A stretch of 64,000 nt of DNA from Paracidovorax wautersii. Lineage in GTDB: Bacteria; Pseudomonadota; Gammaproteobacteria; Burkholderiales; Burkholderiaceae_C. Position numbers and translations under genes: made by a program. The notes below the pieces were generated by a model that saw nothing but the letters and a program-made list of their open reading frames with translations, made no database searches and was not told the origin of the DNA. Positions within the stretch are counted from its first letter, which is position 1. Each line of letters opens with the position of its first letter. Positions 28,224 to 38,647 of the stretch are shown one piece after another. The stretch lies in assembly GCA_009912175.1 (NCBI GenBank), contig WNDQ01000018.1, positions 1 through 64,000 on the forward strand. The letters run 5' to 3'.

Positions 28224-28267
28224 AACAAAACGCCGATGGCGCCCACCCACGTCGACACGAGCTTGCC

Positions 28268-29158
28268 ATGAACACCACGGCCCAACGTCTTCTGCCCACG
28301 CCATCGCCTGCGCTGCCCGCCGACACGCAGCGCGCGCCGCAACCCGTGCCTGCCTTGCAACGCGCCGCGCGCGGCGTCGATCAGGCGCTTTCCCGCGACG
28401 GCAAGCTGGTCTGGGAGGTGCCTCCGCCGAAGTCCGATCTGGCCGCGGAGCGGCTGCACCGCAAACAGCGGCTGGCCGCCGGCTTTCGGCTGTTCGCGCA
28501 GGCGGGCTTCGCCGCGGGCGTGGCCGGCCACATCACGGTGCGCGACCCTCAGTGGACCGACCATTTCTGGGTCAATCCAATGGTGGTCCATTTCTCGCAG
28601 ATTCGCACCTGCGACCTGCTGCTGGTCAACCATACCGGTGAGGTCGTGGAGGGCGAGGGCTTCGTGAACGGCGCGGGCTTCGCCATTCACTCGGAACTCC
28701 ACAAGGCGCGGCCCGAGCTCAACGCTGCCGCCCATACGCATTCGCTGTACGGCAAGACCTGGTCGACCTATGGCCGCTTGCTCGAACCGATCACGCAGGA
28801 CGCCTGCATGTTCTATGACGACCATGCGCTGTTCGACGACTACACCGGCGTGGTCACCGAGCTCAGCGAGGGTGCGCGCATCGCCGAGGCGCTGGGGCAC
28901 CGCAAGGCGGTGATCCTGCAGAACCACGGATTGCTGACCGCGGGCCGCACCGTCGAGGCGACGGTGTCCTGGTTCCTGGCGATGGAGAACGCCGCGCGCG
29001 CCCAGATTCTGGCCGAAGGCGGCGGCACGCCCAAGCCGCTGAAATCCGAGGTCGCCGGGCGCACCGCTCGGATGATCGGCAGTGAATTCATCGGCTGGCT
29101 CAACTTCCAGCCGCAGTGGGATGTGATCACCCGCGAGCAACCGGACCTGCTGCTGTGA
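28268..29158 (+). CDS. Class II aldolase/adducin-family protein
   Basis: The 296-residue protein belongs to the zinc-dependent class II aldolase family (relatives of fuculose-phosphate aldolase and of decarboxylases). Zn ligands are probably the histidines in H-T-H-S-L-Y-G and in N-H-G-L-L; the acidic/His segment I-H-S-E-L-H-K-A-R-P precedes them. It has an N-terminal extension of about 50 residues without clear features. The preceding gap of 44 bases is the only sizeable one in the operon. It could cleave a hydroxy-oxo acid made by the upstream enzymes. Confidence 0.87.
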   Translation: MNTTAQRLLPTPSPALPADTQRAPQPVPALQRAARGVDQALSRDGKLVWEVPPPKSDLAAERLHRKQRLAAGFRLFAQAGFAAGVAGHITVRDPQWTDHFWVNPMVVHFSQIRTCDLLLVNHTGEVVEGEGFVNGAGFAIHSELHKARPELNAAAHTHSLYGKTWSTYGRLLEPITQDACMFYDDHALFDDYTGVVTELSEGARIAEALGHRKAVILQNHGLLTAGRTVEATVSWFLAMENAARAQILAEGGGTPKPLKSEVAGRTARMIGSEFIGWLNFQPQWDVITREQPDLLL

Positions 29159-30204
29159 CCGGCGCGGCATCGAGCGTTCACCCGCCCGCGCTGGCGTCGG
29201 CGGCCCGCTTGCGGTGGAAGCGGCGACGCGGTCTGCTGCGCTTCCTGTCGGTGCGCATTGCGCAGGCCATACCGACGCTGTTGTTGGTCGTCGTGGTGAA
29301 CTTCACCTTGCTCAATCTCGCGCCGGGCGACCTGGCCCAGGTGCTGGCGGGGGAGGCCGGCGGCGCATCGCCCGAGTACGTGGCGCAACTGCGCGAGAGT
29401 TTCGGTCTGAACGATCCCGCATGGCTGCGGCTGCTGCATTACGTGCAGAAGGTCGCGACGCTCGACTTGGGGTATTCGTTTCGCAACAGCATGCCGGTCT
29501 CCGAGCTGATCGTCGAGCGCATTCCCGCGACGTTGCTGCTGACCGGGTCGGCACTGCTGCTGGCCATCGGTGTGGGCCTGGTGGGTGGTTTTCTTGCGGC
29601 GTGGCGGCCTGGCAGTTGGCTCGATCGCACGATCTCGTCGATCGCGCTGCTGGTCTATGCGACGCCCGGTTTTCTGTTGGGCCTGGCGCTGATCATCGTG
29701 TTCGGCGTCAAGCTGCAGTGGCTGCCGGTGGGCGGTATGTCGTCAGGCGAGGCTTCGGAAGGAGTCTGGTCGGCGTTTGGCGGCTTGCTGTCCCACCTGG
29801 TGCTGCCGGTCCTGACGCTCGGGCTGTTCTTCGCGTCGATCTACGTGCGCATCACGCGTGCGGCCATGCTCGAGGTGCGTGGCCATGACTACGTGCGCAC
29901 GGCCCGCGCCAAGGGTGTGGCCTCGCTGCGCATCGCCAGCCGCCATGTGCTGCGCAATGCGCTGCTGCCGGTGGTGACGGTGATTGGCCTGCAGGCCGGT
30001 GCGCTGCTGGGCGGTGCCGTGCTGGTCGAGGTGGTGTTCGCCTGGCCCGGATTGGGGCGGCTCGCCTTCGAATCGGTCTTCCAGCGCGACTTCAACCTGT
30101 TGAGTGGTGTCGTGCTGTGTGGCGCGGCTGCCGTCTTGCTCGTCAACATCCTGGTCGACTTGCTCTACAGCGTGCTCGATCCGCGCATCGGAGCGCGCCA
30201 ATGA
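29155..30204 (+). CDS. Peptide-type ABC transporter permease, DppB-like
   Basis: The 349-residue inner-membrane protein has the DppB/OppB layout. There is an N-terminal membrane segment after a basic stretch (R-W-K-R-R-R), a periplasmic loop with L-G-Y-S-F, and five further segments. The EAA loop contains Y-V-R-T-A-R-A-K-G, which contacts the ATPase. The GTG at 29155 overlaps the aldolase stop (GTGA) and gives the best operon coupling. Its stop overlaps the next permease start. Confidence 0.93.
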   Translation: MTGAASSVHPPALASAARLRWKRRRGLLRFLSVRIAQAIPTLLLVVVVNFTLLNLAPGDLAQVLAGEAGGASPEYVAQLRESFGLNDPAWLRLLHYVQKVATLDLGYSFRNSMPVSELIVERIPATLLLTGSALLLAIGVGLVGGFLAAWRPGSWLDRTISSIALLVYATPGFLLGLALIIVFGVKLQWLPVGGMSSGEASEGVWSAFGGLLSHLVLPVLTLGLFFASIYVRITRAAMLEVRGHDYVRTARAKGVASLRIASRHVLRNALLPVVTVIGLQAGALLGGAVLVEVVFAWPGLGRLAFESVFQRDFNLLSGVVLCGAAAVLLVNILVDLLYSVLDPRIGARQ

Positions 30205-31049
30205 CCGCTGTTTCTTGGATTTCCCGCTGCCTCGACATCACCTGGCGGCATCGGGCACTGGCGTTCGGCGCGGTGTTGCTGGGCACGCTCGTGCTGTTGG
30301 CCCTGGCCGCACCGTGGCTTTTTCCGGGAGACCCGCACGACATGGTCGGTGCGCCCGCGCTCGCGCCTGGCGGTGATCCGGCGTTTCTGCTGGGCACGGA
30401 TCTGCTCGGCCGCGACGTTGCGGCGGGCCTGGTCTGGGGCGCGCGGGTGTCGCTGTTCGTGGGCCTGGCCTCCGCGGCCCTCGCGATCGTGATCGGCAGC
30501 GTCGTCGGCGTGCTCGCGGGTTATGCGCGTGGCTGGACCTATACGCTGCTGATGCGCCTGTGCGAGCTTTTCCAGACCATTCCCCATTTCCTGTTCGCCA
30601 TCTTCATCGTGGCCATCCTGGGGGCGACGGTGCGCAACATCACGCTGGCCATCGGCCTGACGTTCTGGCCCGCGATCGCCCGCTTGGTGCGGGCCCAGAC
30701 GCTGCTGCTGCGTGAAATGGATTTCGTGCGGGTGGCACCGTCGATGGGCGTCAGCGACCTGCGGATCATCCTGACCCATCTCCTGCCCAACGCGATGCCG
30801 CCGGTCATCGCCAACGCGTCCATCCTTGCCGCGATTGCGATTCTCAGCGAGTCCGGCCTTTCGTTTCTCGGCCTCGGCGACCCGAACAGCGTGAGCTGGG
30901 GCGGCATGATCGGCGCGGGGCGGGAGGCGATCCGGACCGCCTGGTACCTGACGATCATTCCCGGCGCCGCGGTGCTGGTCGCGGTGCTGTCGCTCAACCT
31001 GATCGGCGACGGCTTGATCGGCGCGCTCGACCCGAGGAGCCGTGCATGA
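30201..31049 (+). CDS. Peptide-type ABC transporter permease, DppC-like
   Basis: The 282-residue membrane protein has the DppC pattern: L-L-G-T-D-L-L-G-R-D-V following the first membrane segment, and an EAA loop. It ends with S-F-L-G-L-G-D-P, W-G-G-M-I and P-G-A-A-V-L-V. It pairs with the DppB-like subunit. ATG at 30201 overlaps the preceding stop (ATGA), as does its own stop with the next gene. Confidence 0.93.
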   Translation: MTAVSWISRCLDITWRHRALAFGAVLLGTLVLLALAAPWLFPGDPHDMVGAPALAPGGDPAFLLGTDLLGRDVAAGLVWGARVSLFVGLASAALAIVIGSVVGVLAGYARGWTYTLLMRLCELFQTIPHFLFAIFIVAILGATVRNITLAIGLTFWPAIARLVRAQTLLLREMDFVRVAPSMGVSDLRIILTHLLPNAMPPVIANASILAAIAILSESGLSFLGLGDPNSVSWGGMIGAGREAIRTAWYLTIIPGAAVLVAVLSLNLIGDGLIGALDPRSRA

Positions 31050-32113
31050 ACCCGATTGCTTTGCACCCCGGCGCCGAGTCCGGCCGCATCGTCCTTGCGG
31101 CTCAAAACCTCGGCATCGCATTTCGCCGCCAGGGCCGGTGGCTGGAAGCCGTCAGTGGCTTCGACCTGACGGTGCGGTCCGGCGAAACGGTGGCGCTGGT
31201 CGGTGAATCCGGCTGCGGCAAATCCATCACGGCGCTGGCACTGACCGGGCTGCTGCCCGATGCGGCACGCATCATCTCCGGCCGGATCGAATTGCTTGGC
31301 GAGCCGGTGTCGGCGCACACCGAGACGCAATGGAGAGGACTGCGCGGCCGCCGCATCGCGATGATCTTCCAGGACCCGATGTCCGCGCTCAATCCGGTGC
31401 TGACGGTGGGCGAGCAACTCATCGAGGCGATCCTGTCGCACCGCACGATCGGGCGTGCCGCGGCGCGTGCCGAGGCCACGCTGCTGCTCGCGCAGGTCCA
31501 GTTGCCGGACCCCGCGGCGCGGCTGGACGACTATCCCCATCAACTGTCGGGCGGCATGCGTCAGCGCGTGCTGATCGCCATGGCCATCAGCAATCGGCCC
31601 GAGGTGCTGATCGCCGACGAGCCCACCACCGCGCTCGATGCCACCGTGCAAGCCGAAATCCTGACCCTGCTGCGCGAGATCCAGCACCAGACACGGATGG
31701 CGCTGGTCCTGATCACGCACGACCTGCCGCTGGTGGCGCGCTGGGCCGACCGGGCCGTGGTCATGTATGCCGGCCGCAAGGTCGAGGAGCGTGATGCCAG
31801 CGCCTTGCTGCAGCGGCCGCTGCATCCCTACACCCAGGCCCTGATCCGGGCCCGGCCGGAGCGGCGCCCACGCCACGGCGCGCGTCAGCGGCTGACCGAG
31901 ATTCCCGGACTCGTTCCGGCGCTCGGCGCTGCCGGTCCCGGCTGCGCCTTCGCGGGGCGCTGCTCGCTCGCCGTGGCGCAGTGCCATCTGGATCGGCCGG
32001 CGGAGCGCGTCATCGACGCCGGGTGGGTGGCCTGCCACCTGACACCGCACGACCAGCAGGCCGGCGCCGACGCAACGGCCGCCGCCGATGCGCGGGAAAG
32101 GCGGGTCGCATGA
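31046..32113 (+). CDS. Peptide-type ABC transporter ATP-binding protein, DppD-like
   Basis: The 355-residue ATPase has Walker A G-E-S-G-C-G-K-S, Q-loop F-Q-D-P-M-S-A-L-N-P, signature L-S-G-G-M-R-Q-R, Walker B L-I-A-D-E-P-T-T-A-L-D and the switch His in I-T-H-D-L. The C-terminal oligopeptide-transporter extension with cysteines (G-C-A-F-A-G-R-C) could bind an iron-sulfur cluster, as in some DppD proteins. It overlaps both neighbours by ATGA. Confidence 0.94.
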   Translation: MNPIALHPGAESGRIVLAAQNLGIAFRRQGRWLEAVSGFDLTVRSGETVALVGESGCGKSITALALTGLLPDAARIISGRIELLGEPVSAHTETQWRGLRGRRIAMIFQDPMSALNPVLTVGEQLIEAILSHRTIGRAAARAEATLLLAQVQLPDPAARLDDYPHQLSGGMRQRVLIAMAISNRPEVLIADEPTTALDATVQAEILTLLREIQHQTRMALVLITHDLPLVARWADRAVVMYAGRKVEERDASALLQRPLHPYTQALIRARPERRPRHGARQRLTEIPGLVPALGAAGPGCAFAGRCSLAVAQCHLDRPAERVIDAGWVACHLTPHDQQAGADATAAADARERRVA

Positions 32114-32904
32114 CGACGCGCAGCGCAACCGAACCGTTGCTCGACGTCGCGGGCATCGACGTGGCCTTCGACGGTGCGCACGGCACCGTTCATGCGGTGC
32201 GTGATGTCAGCCTGCAGGTGCATCGTGGCGAGGTGTTGGCCATCGTCGGCGAGTCGGGCTCGGGCAAGTCGACGCTGGCGCGCAGCATCATGGGCATGGT
32301 GCCGGCCCGGTCCGGCGTGCTGACCCTCGAGGGCGGCACCTTGGCGCGATCGGTCCGGCAGCGGACCCTCGCGCAGCGCCGCAGCATCGGCATGGTCTTC
32401 CAGGACAGCGGCGCCGCGTTCGACCCGCGCTTCACCGTGCAGCGTATTCTGGAGGAGCCGCTGCGCTCCCTGGCGCAGGCAGGCCTGTCGGGCGCGGGCA
32501 CGACGCCGGCCCGGCTGCTCGACGACGTGGGCCTGTCGCGTTCGATGCTCGAACGGCGCCCGCACGAGCTGTCGGGTGGCCAGCGCCAGCGTGTGGGCAT
32601 CGCGCGCGCATTGGCGACGGCGCCCGAACTTCTGATCTGCGATGAAGCCGTCTCGGCGCTGGACGTCTCGGTTCAGGCCCAGATTCTCAACCTGCTGGCC
32701 CATCTGCAGGCCGAGCGGCAACTGAGCTTCCTGTTCATCACCCACGACATCTCGGTGGTCGAATACTTCGCGGACCGCATCGCGGTCATGTATCAGGGGC
32801 GGTTGCTCGAAACGGGGGATGCCGCCGAGGTCCTGGACCATCCGCAGCAGGCCTACACCCGTCGTCTGCTCGAGTCCGTCAGGCCCGCCTTCACCGATCG
32901 ATGA
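32110..32904 (+). CDS. Peptide-type ABC transporter ATP-binding protein, DppF-like
   Basis: The 264-residue second ATPase has Walker A G-E-S-G-S-G-K-S-T, F-Q-D-S-G-A-A-F-D-P-R, signature L-S-G-G-Q-R-Q-R, Walker B L-I-C-D-E-A-V-S-A-L-D and I-T-H-D-I-S-V-V. It is somewhat shorter than many DppF proteins (about 330), lacking the usual C-terminal extension. It ends the nine-gene operon; 65 bases separate it from convergent argC. Confidence 0.92.
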   Translation: MTTRSATEPLLDVAGIDVAFDGAHGTVHAVRDVSLQVHRGEVLAIVGESGSGKSTLARSIMGMVPARSGVLTLEGGTLARSVRQRTLAQRRSIGMVFQDSGAAFDPRFTVQRILEEPLRSLAQAGLSGAGTTPARLLDDVGLSRSMLERRPHELSGGQRQRVGIARALATAPELLICDEAVSALDVSVQAQILNLLAHLQAERQLSFLFITHDISVVEYFADRIAVMYQGRLLETGDAAEVLDHPQQAYTRRLLESVRPAFTDR

Positions 32905-32968
32905 CGGTGTAGGGGCGAGATGCGCGGCGATCTGGCCGCGCACGCCCTTCCTCTTTCACCGACCTGGC

Positions 32969-33895
32969 TCAGTCGTCGCCCAGGCCCAGCATCAGCTGGA
33001 GGTTCTGCACCGCCGCGCCCGAGGCGCCCTTGCCCAGGTTGTCCAGGCGTGCCACGGCGACGGCCTGGCGGTACTGTTCGTTGCCGAAGACGCGGATCTC
33101 AAGCTGGTTGGTGTCGTTGAGCGCCAGCGCATCGAGCTTGCCCGAGGCCGGTGCGTCCTCGACCGTGACGTAGCGCGCGCCGGCGTAGTGGGCGCGGTAG
33201 ACGTCCAGCAACTGGGCGATGGTCGGCTGGCCCGGCAGGGTGTCCAGGTGCAGCGGCAGCTCGACCAGCATGCCCTGGCGGAAGTTGCCCACGGCCGGTG
33301 TGAAGAGGGGGCGGCGCGTCACGCCGCTGTAGGCCATGATCTCGGGGATGTGTTTGTGCGTCAGTCCGAAGGCATAGGCTTCGTACAGCGGCGCGGCGTC
33401 GGCTTCATAGGCTTCGATCATGGCCCGCCCGCCGCCCGAATAGCCGCTGACCGACGGCAGCGCCACCGGAAAGTCGGCCGGCAGCACGCCGGCCTGCACC
33501 AGCGGGCGCAGCAGTGCGATGGCGCCGGTGGCGTAGCAACCGGGGTTGGCCACCCGCGCGGCCGCGACCACGGCCGCGCGCTGGTCGGCGTCGAGCTCGG
33601 GAAAACCGTAGACCCAGCCCGGGGCCACGCGGTGCGCGGTCGAGGCGTCGATGATGCGCGGCTTTTTGCCGGGCAGGGCGTCGACCATGGCGACGGTTTC
33701 GCGCGCGGCGTCGTCGTGCAGGCAAAGAATCACCAGGTCCACGCCCGCCACGATCTCGCGCTTGGCCTCGGGGTCCTTGCGCCGCTCGGGCGCGATGCTG
33801 ACCACCTCGACCGGCAGCGCCTGCAGGCGCTCGCGGATCTGCAGGCCGGTGGTGCCGGCCTCGCCATCAATGAAGATCTTGGGCATGTTGGGCAT
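32969..33895 (-). CDS. argC: N-acetyl-gamma-glutamyl-phosphate reductase (type 2)
   Basis: ArgC reduces N-acetylglutamyl phosphate to the semialdehyde, the third step of arginine synthesis. The 308-residue protein begins with the NADP-binding [11 protein letters not shown]. Its catalytic Cys120 lies in A-N-P-G-C-Y-A-T-G, and H-K-H-I-P-E-I lies in the C-domain. The length is that of the short type 2 form. ATG 33895 is used; ATG 33886, three codons in, is equally possible. No other arg synthesis gene is adjacent. Confidence 0.94.
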   Translation of the reverse strand: MPNMPKIFIDGEAGTTGLQIRERLQALPVEVVSIAPERRKDPEAKREIVAGVDLVILCLHDDAARETVAMVDALPGKKPRIIDASTAHRVAPGWVYGFPELDADQRAAVVAAARVANPGCYATGAIALLRPLVQAGVLPADFPVALPSVSGYSGGGRAMIEAYEADAAPLYEAYAFGLTHKHIPEIMAYSGVTRRPLFTPAVGNFRQGMLVELPLHLDTLPGQPTIAQLLDVYRAHYAGARYVTVEDAPASGKLDALALNDTNQLEIRVFGNEQYRQAVAVARLDNLGKGASGAAVQNLQLMLGLGDD

Positions 33896-34210
33896 GGATG
33901 TCTGACAACCAAGCAGGGTTGTCGGATTAGTAACGAAGTAACGAGCCTGTGGATTCAAGCATTTAGCCACAAGTGCGCACCAAGGTGCAGCACAGGCCGA
34001 GCGGCGCTCGTGCCCATGGCCCTGGTGGCCTTGGGGGGCTGCTGCGCTGCATGATACAGTTCGCAGTTGCCATGTCCATGAAACACGGCGAAGCTCTGTG
34101 AGAGCATGCGTTGGCGCGGGACCTCCTCTTGTTCAGGAGGTCTTCTGCCGTCTGCTGGGCAGCAGTCCGAATGCCTGGCGCCCCCAAATAGAACTTCAAC
34201 GAGAGACTTC
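33896..34210 (+). promoter_or_regulatory. argC-sucC intergenic region with a leader hairpin
   Basis: This 315-base divergent gap holds no gene. The clearest feature is a perfect 8-bp inverted repeat, GACCTCCT (34120-34127) and AGGAGGTC (34135-34142), with a 7-base loop CTTGTTC, about 70 bases before sucC. The right arm contains a Shine-Dalgarno-like AGGAGG that would be masked in the hairpin. An extended -10-like TGATACAGT lies at about 34050. It may be a 5' leader structure of sucCD or a small RNA; no known riboswitch is recognised. Confidence 0.4.
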
Positions 34211-35371
<1,161 letters not shown>

Positions 35372-35389
35372 GCCCGGAGACGAAAGAAC

Positions 35390-36286
35390 ATGTCGATCTA
35401 CATCAACAAAGACACCAAGGTCATCACCCAAGGCATCACGGGCAAGACGGGCCAGTTCCACACTGAAAAGTGCCAGGAATACGCGAACGGCAAGAACGCC
35501 TTCGTGGCCGGCGTGAACCCCAAGAAGGCCGGCGAGTCGATCTTCAACATCCCGATCTACGGCACCGTCAAGGAAGCCGCCCAGCAGACCGGCGCCACCG
35601 TTTCGGTGATCTACGTGCCGCCCGCAGGCGCTGCTGCCGCGATCTGGGAAGCGGTCGAAGCCGACCTGGACCTGGCCATCTGCATCACCGAAGGCATTCC
35701 GGTCAAGGACATGCTCGAAGTGCGCAACAAGATGAAGGCCAAGGAAGCCGCTGGCGGCAAGCGCACGCTGCTGCTGGGCCCGAACTGCCCCGGTCTGATC
35801 ACGCCTGACGAGATCAAGATCGGCATCATGCCCGGCCACATCCACCGCAAGGGCCGCATCGGCGTGGTCTCGCGCTCGGGCACGCTGACCTATGAAGCCG
35901 TGGCCATGCTGACCGAAGTCGGCCTGGGCCAGTCCACCGCGGTGGGCATCGGCGGCGACCCGATCAACGGTCTCAAGCACATCGACGTGCTCAAGGCCTT
36001 CAATGACGACCCGGACACCGATGCCGTCATCATGATCGGCGAGATCGGCGGTCCCGACGAGGCGGATGCCGCCCGCTGGGCCAAGGACAACTTCAAGAAG
36101 CCCATCGTCGGCTTCATCGCGGGCGTGACCGCGCCTCCGGGCAAGCGCATGGGCCACGCCGGCGCGCTGATCTCGGGCGGTGCCGACACGGCCGATGCCA
36201 AGCTCTCCGTCATGGAAGAGTCGGGCTTCGTGATCACGCGCAACCCGTCGGAGCTGGGCAAGCTCCTCAAGGCTCAACTGAAGTAA
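35390..36286 (+). CDS. sucD: Succinate-CoA ligase, alpha subunit
   Basis: SucD binds CoA and carries the phosphohistidine intermediate. The 298-residue protein has the N-terminal CoA-binding Rossmann domain ([11 protein letters not shown]) and G-P-N-C-P-G-L-I. The active His is at about 256 in R-M-G-H-A-G-A-L. It forms an operon with sucC and is followed by a strong terminator. Confidence 0.97.
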   Translation: MSIYINKDTKVITQGITGKTGQFHTEKCQEYANGKNAFVAGVNPKKAGESIFNIPIYGTVKEAAQQTGATVSVIYVPPAGAAAAIWEAVEADLDLAICITEGIPVKDMLEVRNKMKAKEAAGGKRTLLLGPNCPGLITPDEIKIGIMPGHIHRKGRIGVVSRSGTLTYEAVAMLTEVGLGQSTAVGIGGDPINGLKHIDVLKAFNDDPDTDAVIMIGEIGGPDEADAARWAKDNFKKPIVGFIAGVTAPPGKRMGHAGALISGGADTADAKLSVMEESGFVITRNPSELGKLLKAQLK

Positions 36287-36300
36287 GCCTTGCCGACCAA

Positions 36301-36329
36301 GGGGCCCGTCTCAGACGGCCCCTTTTTTT
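36301..36329 (+). terminator. Terminator of sucCD
   Basis: GGGGCC and CGTCT pair with AGACG and GGCCCC around a tight loop (one bulged C) at 36301-36322, followed by seven T (36323-36329). It is an intrinsic terminator 14 bases after sucD. Confidence 0.85.
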
Positions 36330-36409
36330 CGTCTGCCCACACAAGAAAAACGAGCGCTGTGTCTTCCTGATGCAAGCGCTCTTCAACATATAGCAAGTGG
36401 TTGAGGACA

Positions 36410-37147
36410 ATGGAATTCATCAATGACCCCCAATTCTGGATCGGGCTGATCCAGATCGTCTGGATCAACATCATCCTGTCGGGCGACAACGCCGTCGTCA
36501 TCGCGCTGGCCGCACGTTCACTGCCGCCGGCTCAGCAGAGGAAGGCCGTGCTGTTCGGCTCGGGCGCCGCCGTCGTGCTGCGCATCGCGCTGACGGTGGT
36601 GGCGGCCAAGATGATGGCGCTGCCGTTTCTGCAGATCGTCGGCGGCGCACTGCTGCTGTGGATCGGCCTGCAGTTGTTCGGCAATGACGAGGAAGGCGAG
36701 GCCAAGGGCACCAGCGGTGGCCTGCTGGTGGCCGTGCGCACCATCCTGATCGCCGACCTGGTGATGAGCCTGGACAACGTCATCGCCATCGCCGGCGCGG
36801 CGCAGGGCGCGGCCGCCGAGCATCACCTGCTGCTGGTCGTCTTCGGCCTGGTCATCTCCATCCCCATCATCATCTGGGGCAGCCAGCTCGTCATCAAGCT
36901 GATGGACCGCTTCCCCGTGATCATCACGCTGGGCGCCATGCTGCTGGGCTGGATCGCGGGCACCATGCTGATCACCGACCAGTTCCTCATCGCCAACGTG
37001 CTGCCGCAGACCTGGCTGGACCGCTCGGGCGTGCAGATCGACATCATCAGCGTGGTCAAGTACACCTGCGGCATCGTGGGCGCGTTGCTGGTGCTGGCCG
37101 CCGGCAAGGCGCTGGCGGCACGCAAGTCCGCCGCCACACCGGAGTGA
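36410..37147 (+). CDS. TerC-family integral membrane protein (YjbE type)
   Basis: The 245-residue protein has about seven membrane segments. It carries the two conserved acidic TerC signatures, N-I-I-L-S-G-D-N-A-V-V-I near the start and L-V-M-S-L-D-N-V-I-A-I-A in the middle, whose Asp/Asn probably coordinate metal. TerC proteins are linked to tellurite resistance and to metal export, with manganese shown for relatives. ATG 36410 follows GAGGA. No yybP-ykoY riboswitch is seen in the short leader. Terminators flank it on both sides, so it is transcribed alone. Confidence 0.88.
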   Translation: MEFINDPQFWIGLIQIVWINIILSGDNAVVIALAARSLPPAQQRKAVLFGSGAAVVLRIALTVVAAKMMALPFLQIVGGALLLWIGLQLFGNDEEGEAKGTSGGLLVAVRTILIADLVMSLDNVIAIAGAAQGAAAEHHLLLVVFGLVISIPIIIWGSQLVIKLMDRFPVIITLGAMLLGWIAGTMLITDQFLIANVLPQTWLDRSGVQIDIISVVKYTCGIVGALLVLAAGKALAARKSAATPE

Positions 37148-37187
37148 GGCACCGGGCGCCCCCGTCAACGGGGCTGCCTGCACGGAA

Positions 37188-37214
37188 AAGCCCAGCCGTC
37201 GCTGGGCTTTTTTT
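37188..37214 (+). terminator. Terminator after the TerC gene
   Basis: AAGCCCAGC (37188-37196) and GCTGGGCTT (37201-37209) form a 9-bp stem with a 4-base loop, and the T run continues to 37214. It is a strong intrinsic terminator 40 bases after the stop. Confidence 0.9.
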
Positions 37215-37369
37215 CGGCCGAAGGCGGGCTGGTCTGGCGTGCGGTGAAAGATGTTCCGAGGGGCAAGCCGCCCTCGACGGGACCGGGCGCGTGGGCCGCT
37301 AGGCGGCTCATCCGGGTGTCTGACGCGGCCTGCGCGCGGCGGCGGGCCGTCTCTCCCGAGACGGCGCTG

Positions 37370-38647
37370 TCAGTGCGTTTCGTCGCTGCGCGCGATGGTG
37401 AGCAGCCGCTCGACTTCTTCCGGGTAGCGGCGCAGGTTGTACTGGTGCAGCGCGCGGATCAGGACCATCACCAGCATGACCACCAGGCCGAAGGCGGTGA
37501 TGGCGCCGAAGGCCGTCAGGCCCAGGCCGGTGGACAGGCTGTAGAAGGCGCCCAGGCCCAGGATGCAGGCCTGTTCGTTGAAGTTCTGCACGGCGATCGA
37601 GCGGCCCGCGCCCATCAGGTTGTGGCCGCGGTGCTGCAGCAGCGCATTCATCGGCACGACCAGGTAGCCGCCCAGTGCGCCCAGCAGGATCAGGAAGGGC
37701 GCGGCCACCCAGACGTTGCTGATCACGTTCATCAAAATCACCAGGCCGCCCATGGCGATGCCCAGCGGGATCACGCTGGGCGCCTGGTCCAGGCGCACCC
37801 GCATCGAAGCCAGCACGGCGCCGGCGGCGGTGCCGATGGCCACCACGCCGACCAGCGACGAGGCCTGCGTGGTGCTGTAGCCCAGCGCGGCGGCGGCCCA
37901 GGCCAGCACGATGTAGCGCAGGTTGCCGCTGACGCCCCAGAACAGCGTGGTGGTCGACAGCGACATCTGGCCCAGCTTGTCTTTCCACAGCCGGTTGTTG
38001 CAGTTCCAGAAGTCGGGCAGCAGCAGGGCCGGGTTGTCGGGCATGGGGCGCATGGCCACGCCGGTCAGCGGAATGCGGGTGTTGATGGCGGCGGCCATGG
38101 CGTAGAACAGCATCAGCACCGAGATGGCGGTGGGCGCCGCGCCATGGATGCCGATGAGGTCGAGCGCCGGCACGCTGTGCAGCAGGTCGACCGCGCGCCC
38201 GGAGACCAGCAGCCCGCCGGTGAGCACGCCCAGGATGATGGAGCCGATGGTCAGCCCCTCGATCCAGCCGTTGGCCTTGACCAGTTGCGAGGGCGGCAGC
38301 AGTTCGGTGAGGATGCCGTACTTGGCCGGCGAATAGGCCGCCGCGCCCAGGCCGACGACCGCGTAGGCCAGCAGGGGATTCGAGCCGTAGAGCATCATCA
38401 GGCAGCCCACCACCTTGATGGCGTTGCTGATGAACATGACCTTGCCCTTGGGCAGGGCGTCGGCAAAGGACCCGACGAAGGGAGCCAGCACTACGTAGAA
38501 CAGCGCGAACATCGGCACCAGCGCGGCGCGTTGCCACTCGGGGGCGCCGCTGGTGCGCAGCAGTTCGACGGCCACCACGAACAGGGCGTTGTCAGCCAGC
38601 GACGAGAAAAACTGCGCCGACATGATGGTGTAGAAACCGCGCTTCAT
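37370..38647 (-). CDS. lplT: Lysophospholipid transporter LplT
   Basis: LplT flips lysophospholipids across the inner membrane for re-acylation. The 425-residue major-facilitator protein has 12 membrane segments. It has the LplT start G-F-Y-T-I-M-S-A-Q-F-F-S-S-L-A-D-N-A-L and the MFS loop G-S-F-A-D-A-L-P-K-G-K. The ATG at 38647 is used. In Comamonadaceae this gene commonly sits divergent from alr, as here. The acyltransferase partner (aas) is not nearby. Confidence 0.9.
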   Translation of the reverse strand: MKRGFYTIMSAQFFSSLADNALFVVAVELLRTSGAPEWQRAALVPMFALFYVVLAPFVGSFADALPKGKVMFISNAIKVVGCLMMLYGSNPLLAYAVVGLGAAAYSPAKYGILTELLPPSQLVKANGWIEGLTIGSIILGVLTGGLLVSGRAVDLLHSVPALDLIGIHGAAPTAISVLMLFYAMAAAINTRIPLTGVAMRPMPDNPALLLPDFWNCNNRLWKDKLGQMSLSTTTLFWGVSGNLRYIVLAWAAAALGYSTTQASSLVGVVAIGTAAGAVLASMRVRLDQAPSVIPLGIAMGGLVILMNVISNVWVAAPFLILLGALGGYLVVPMNALLQHRGHNLMGAGRSIAVQNFNEQACILGLGAFYSLSTGLGLTAFGAITAFGLVVMLVMVLIRALHQYNLRRYPEEVERLLTIARSDETH

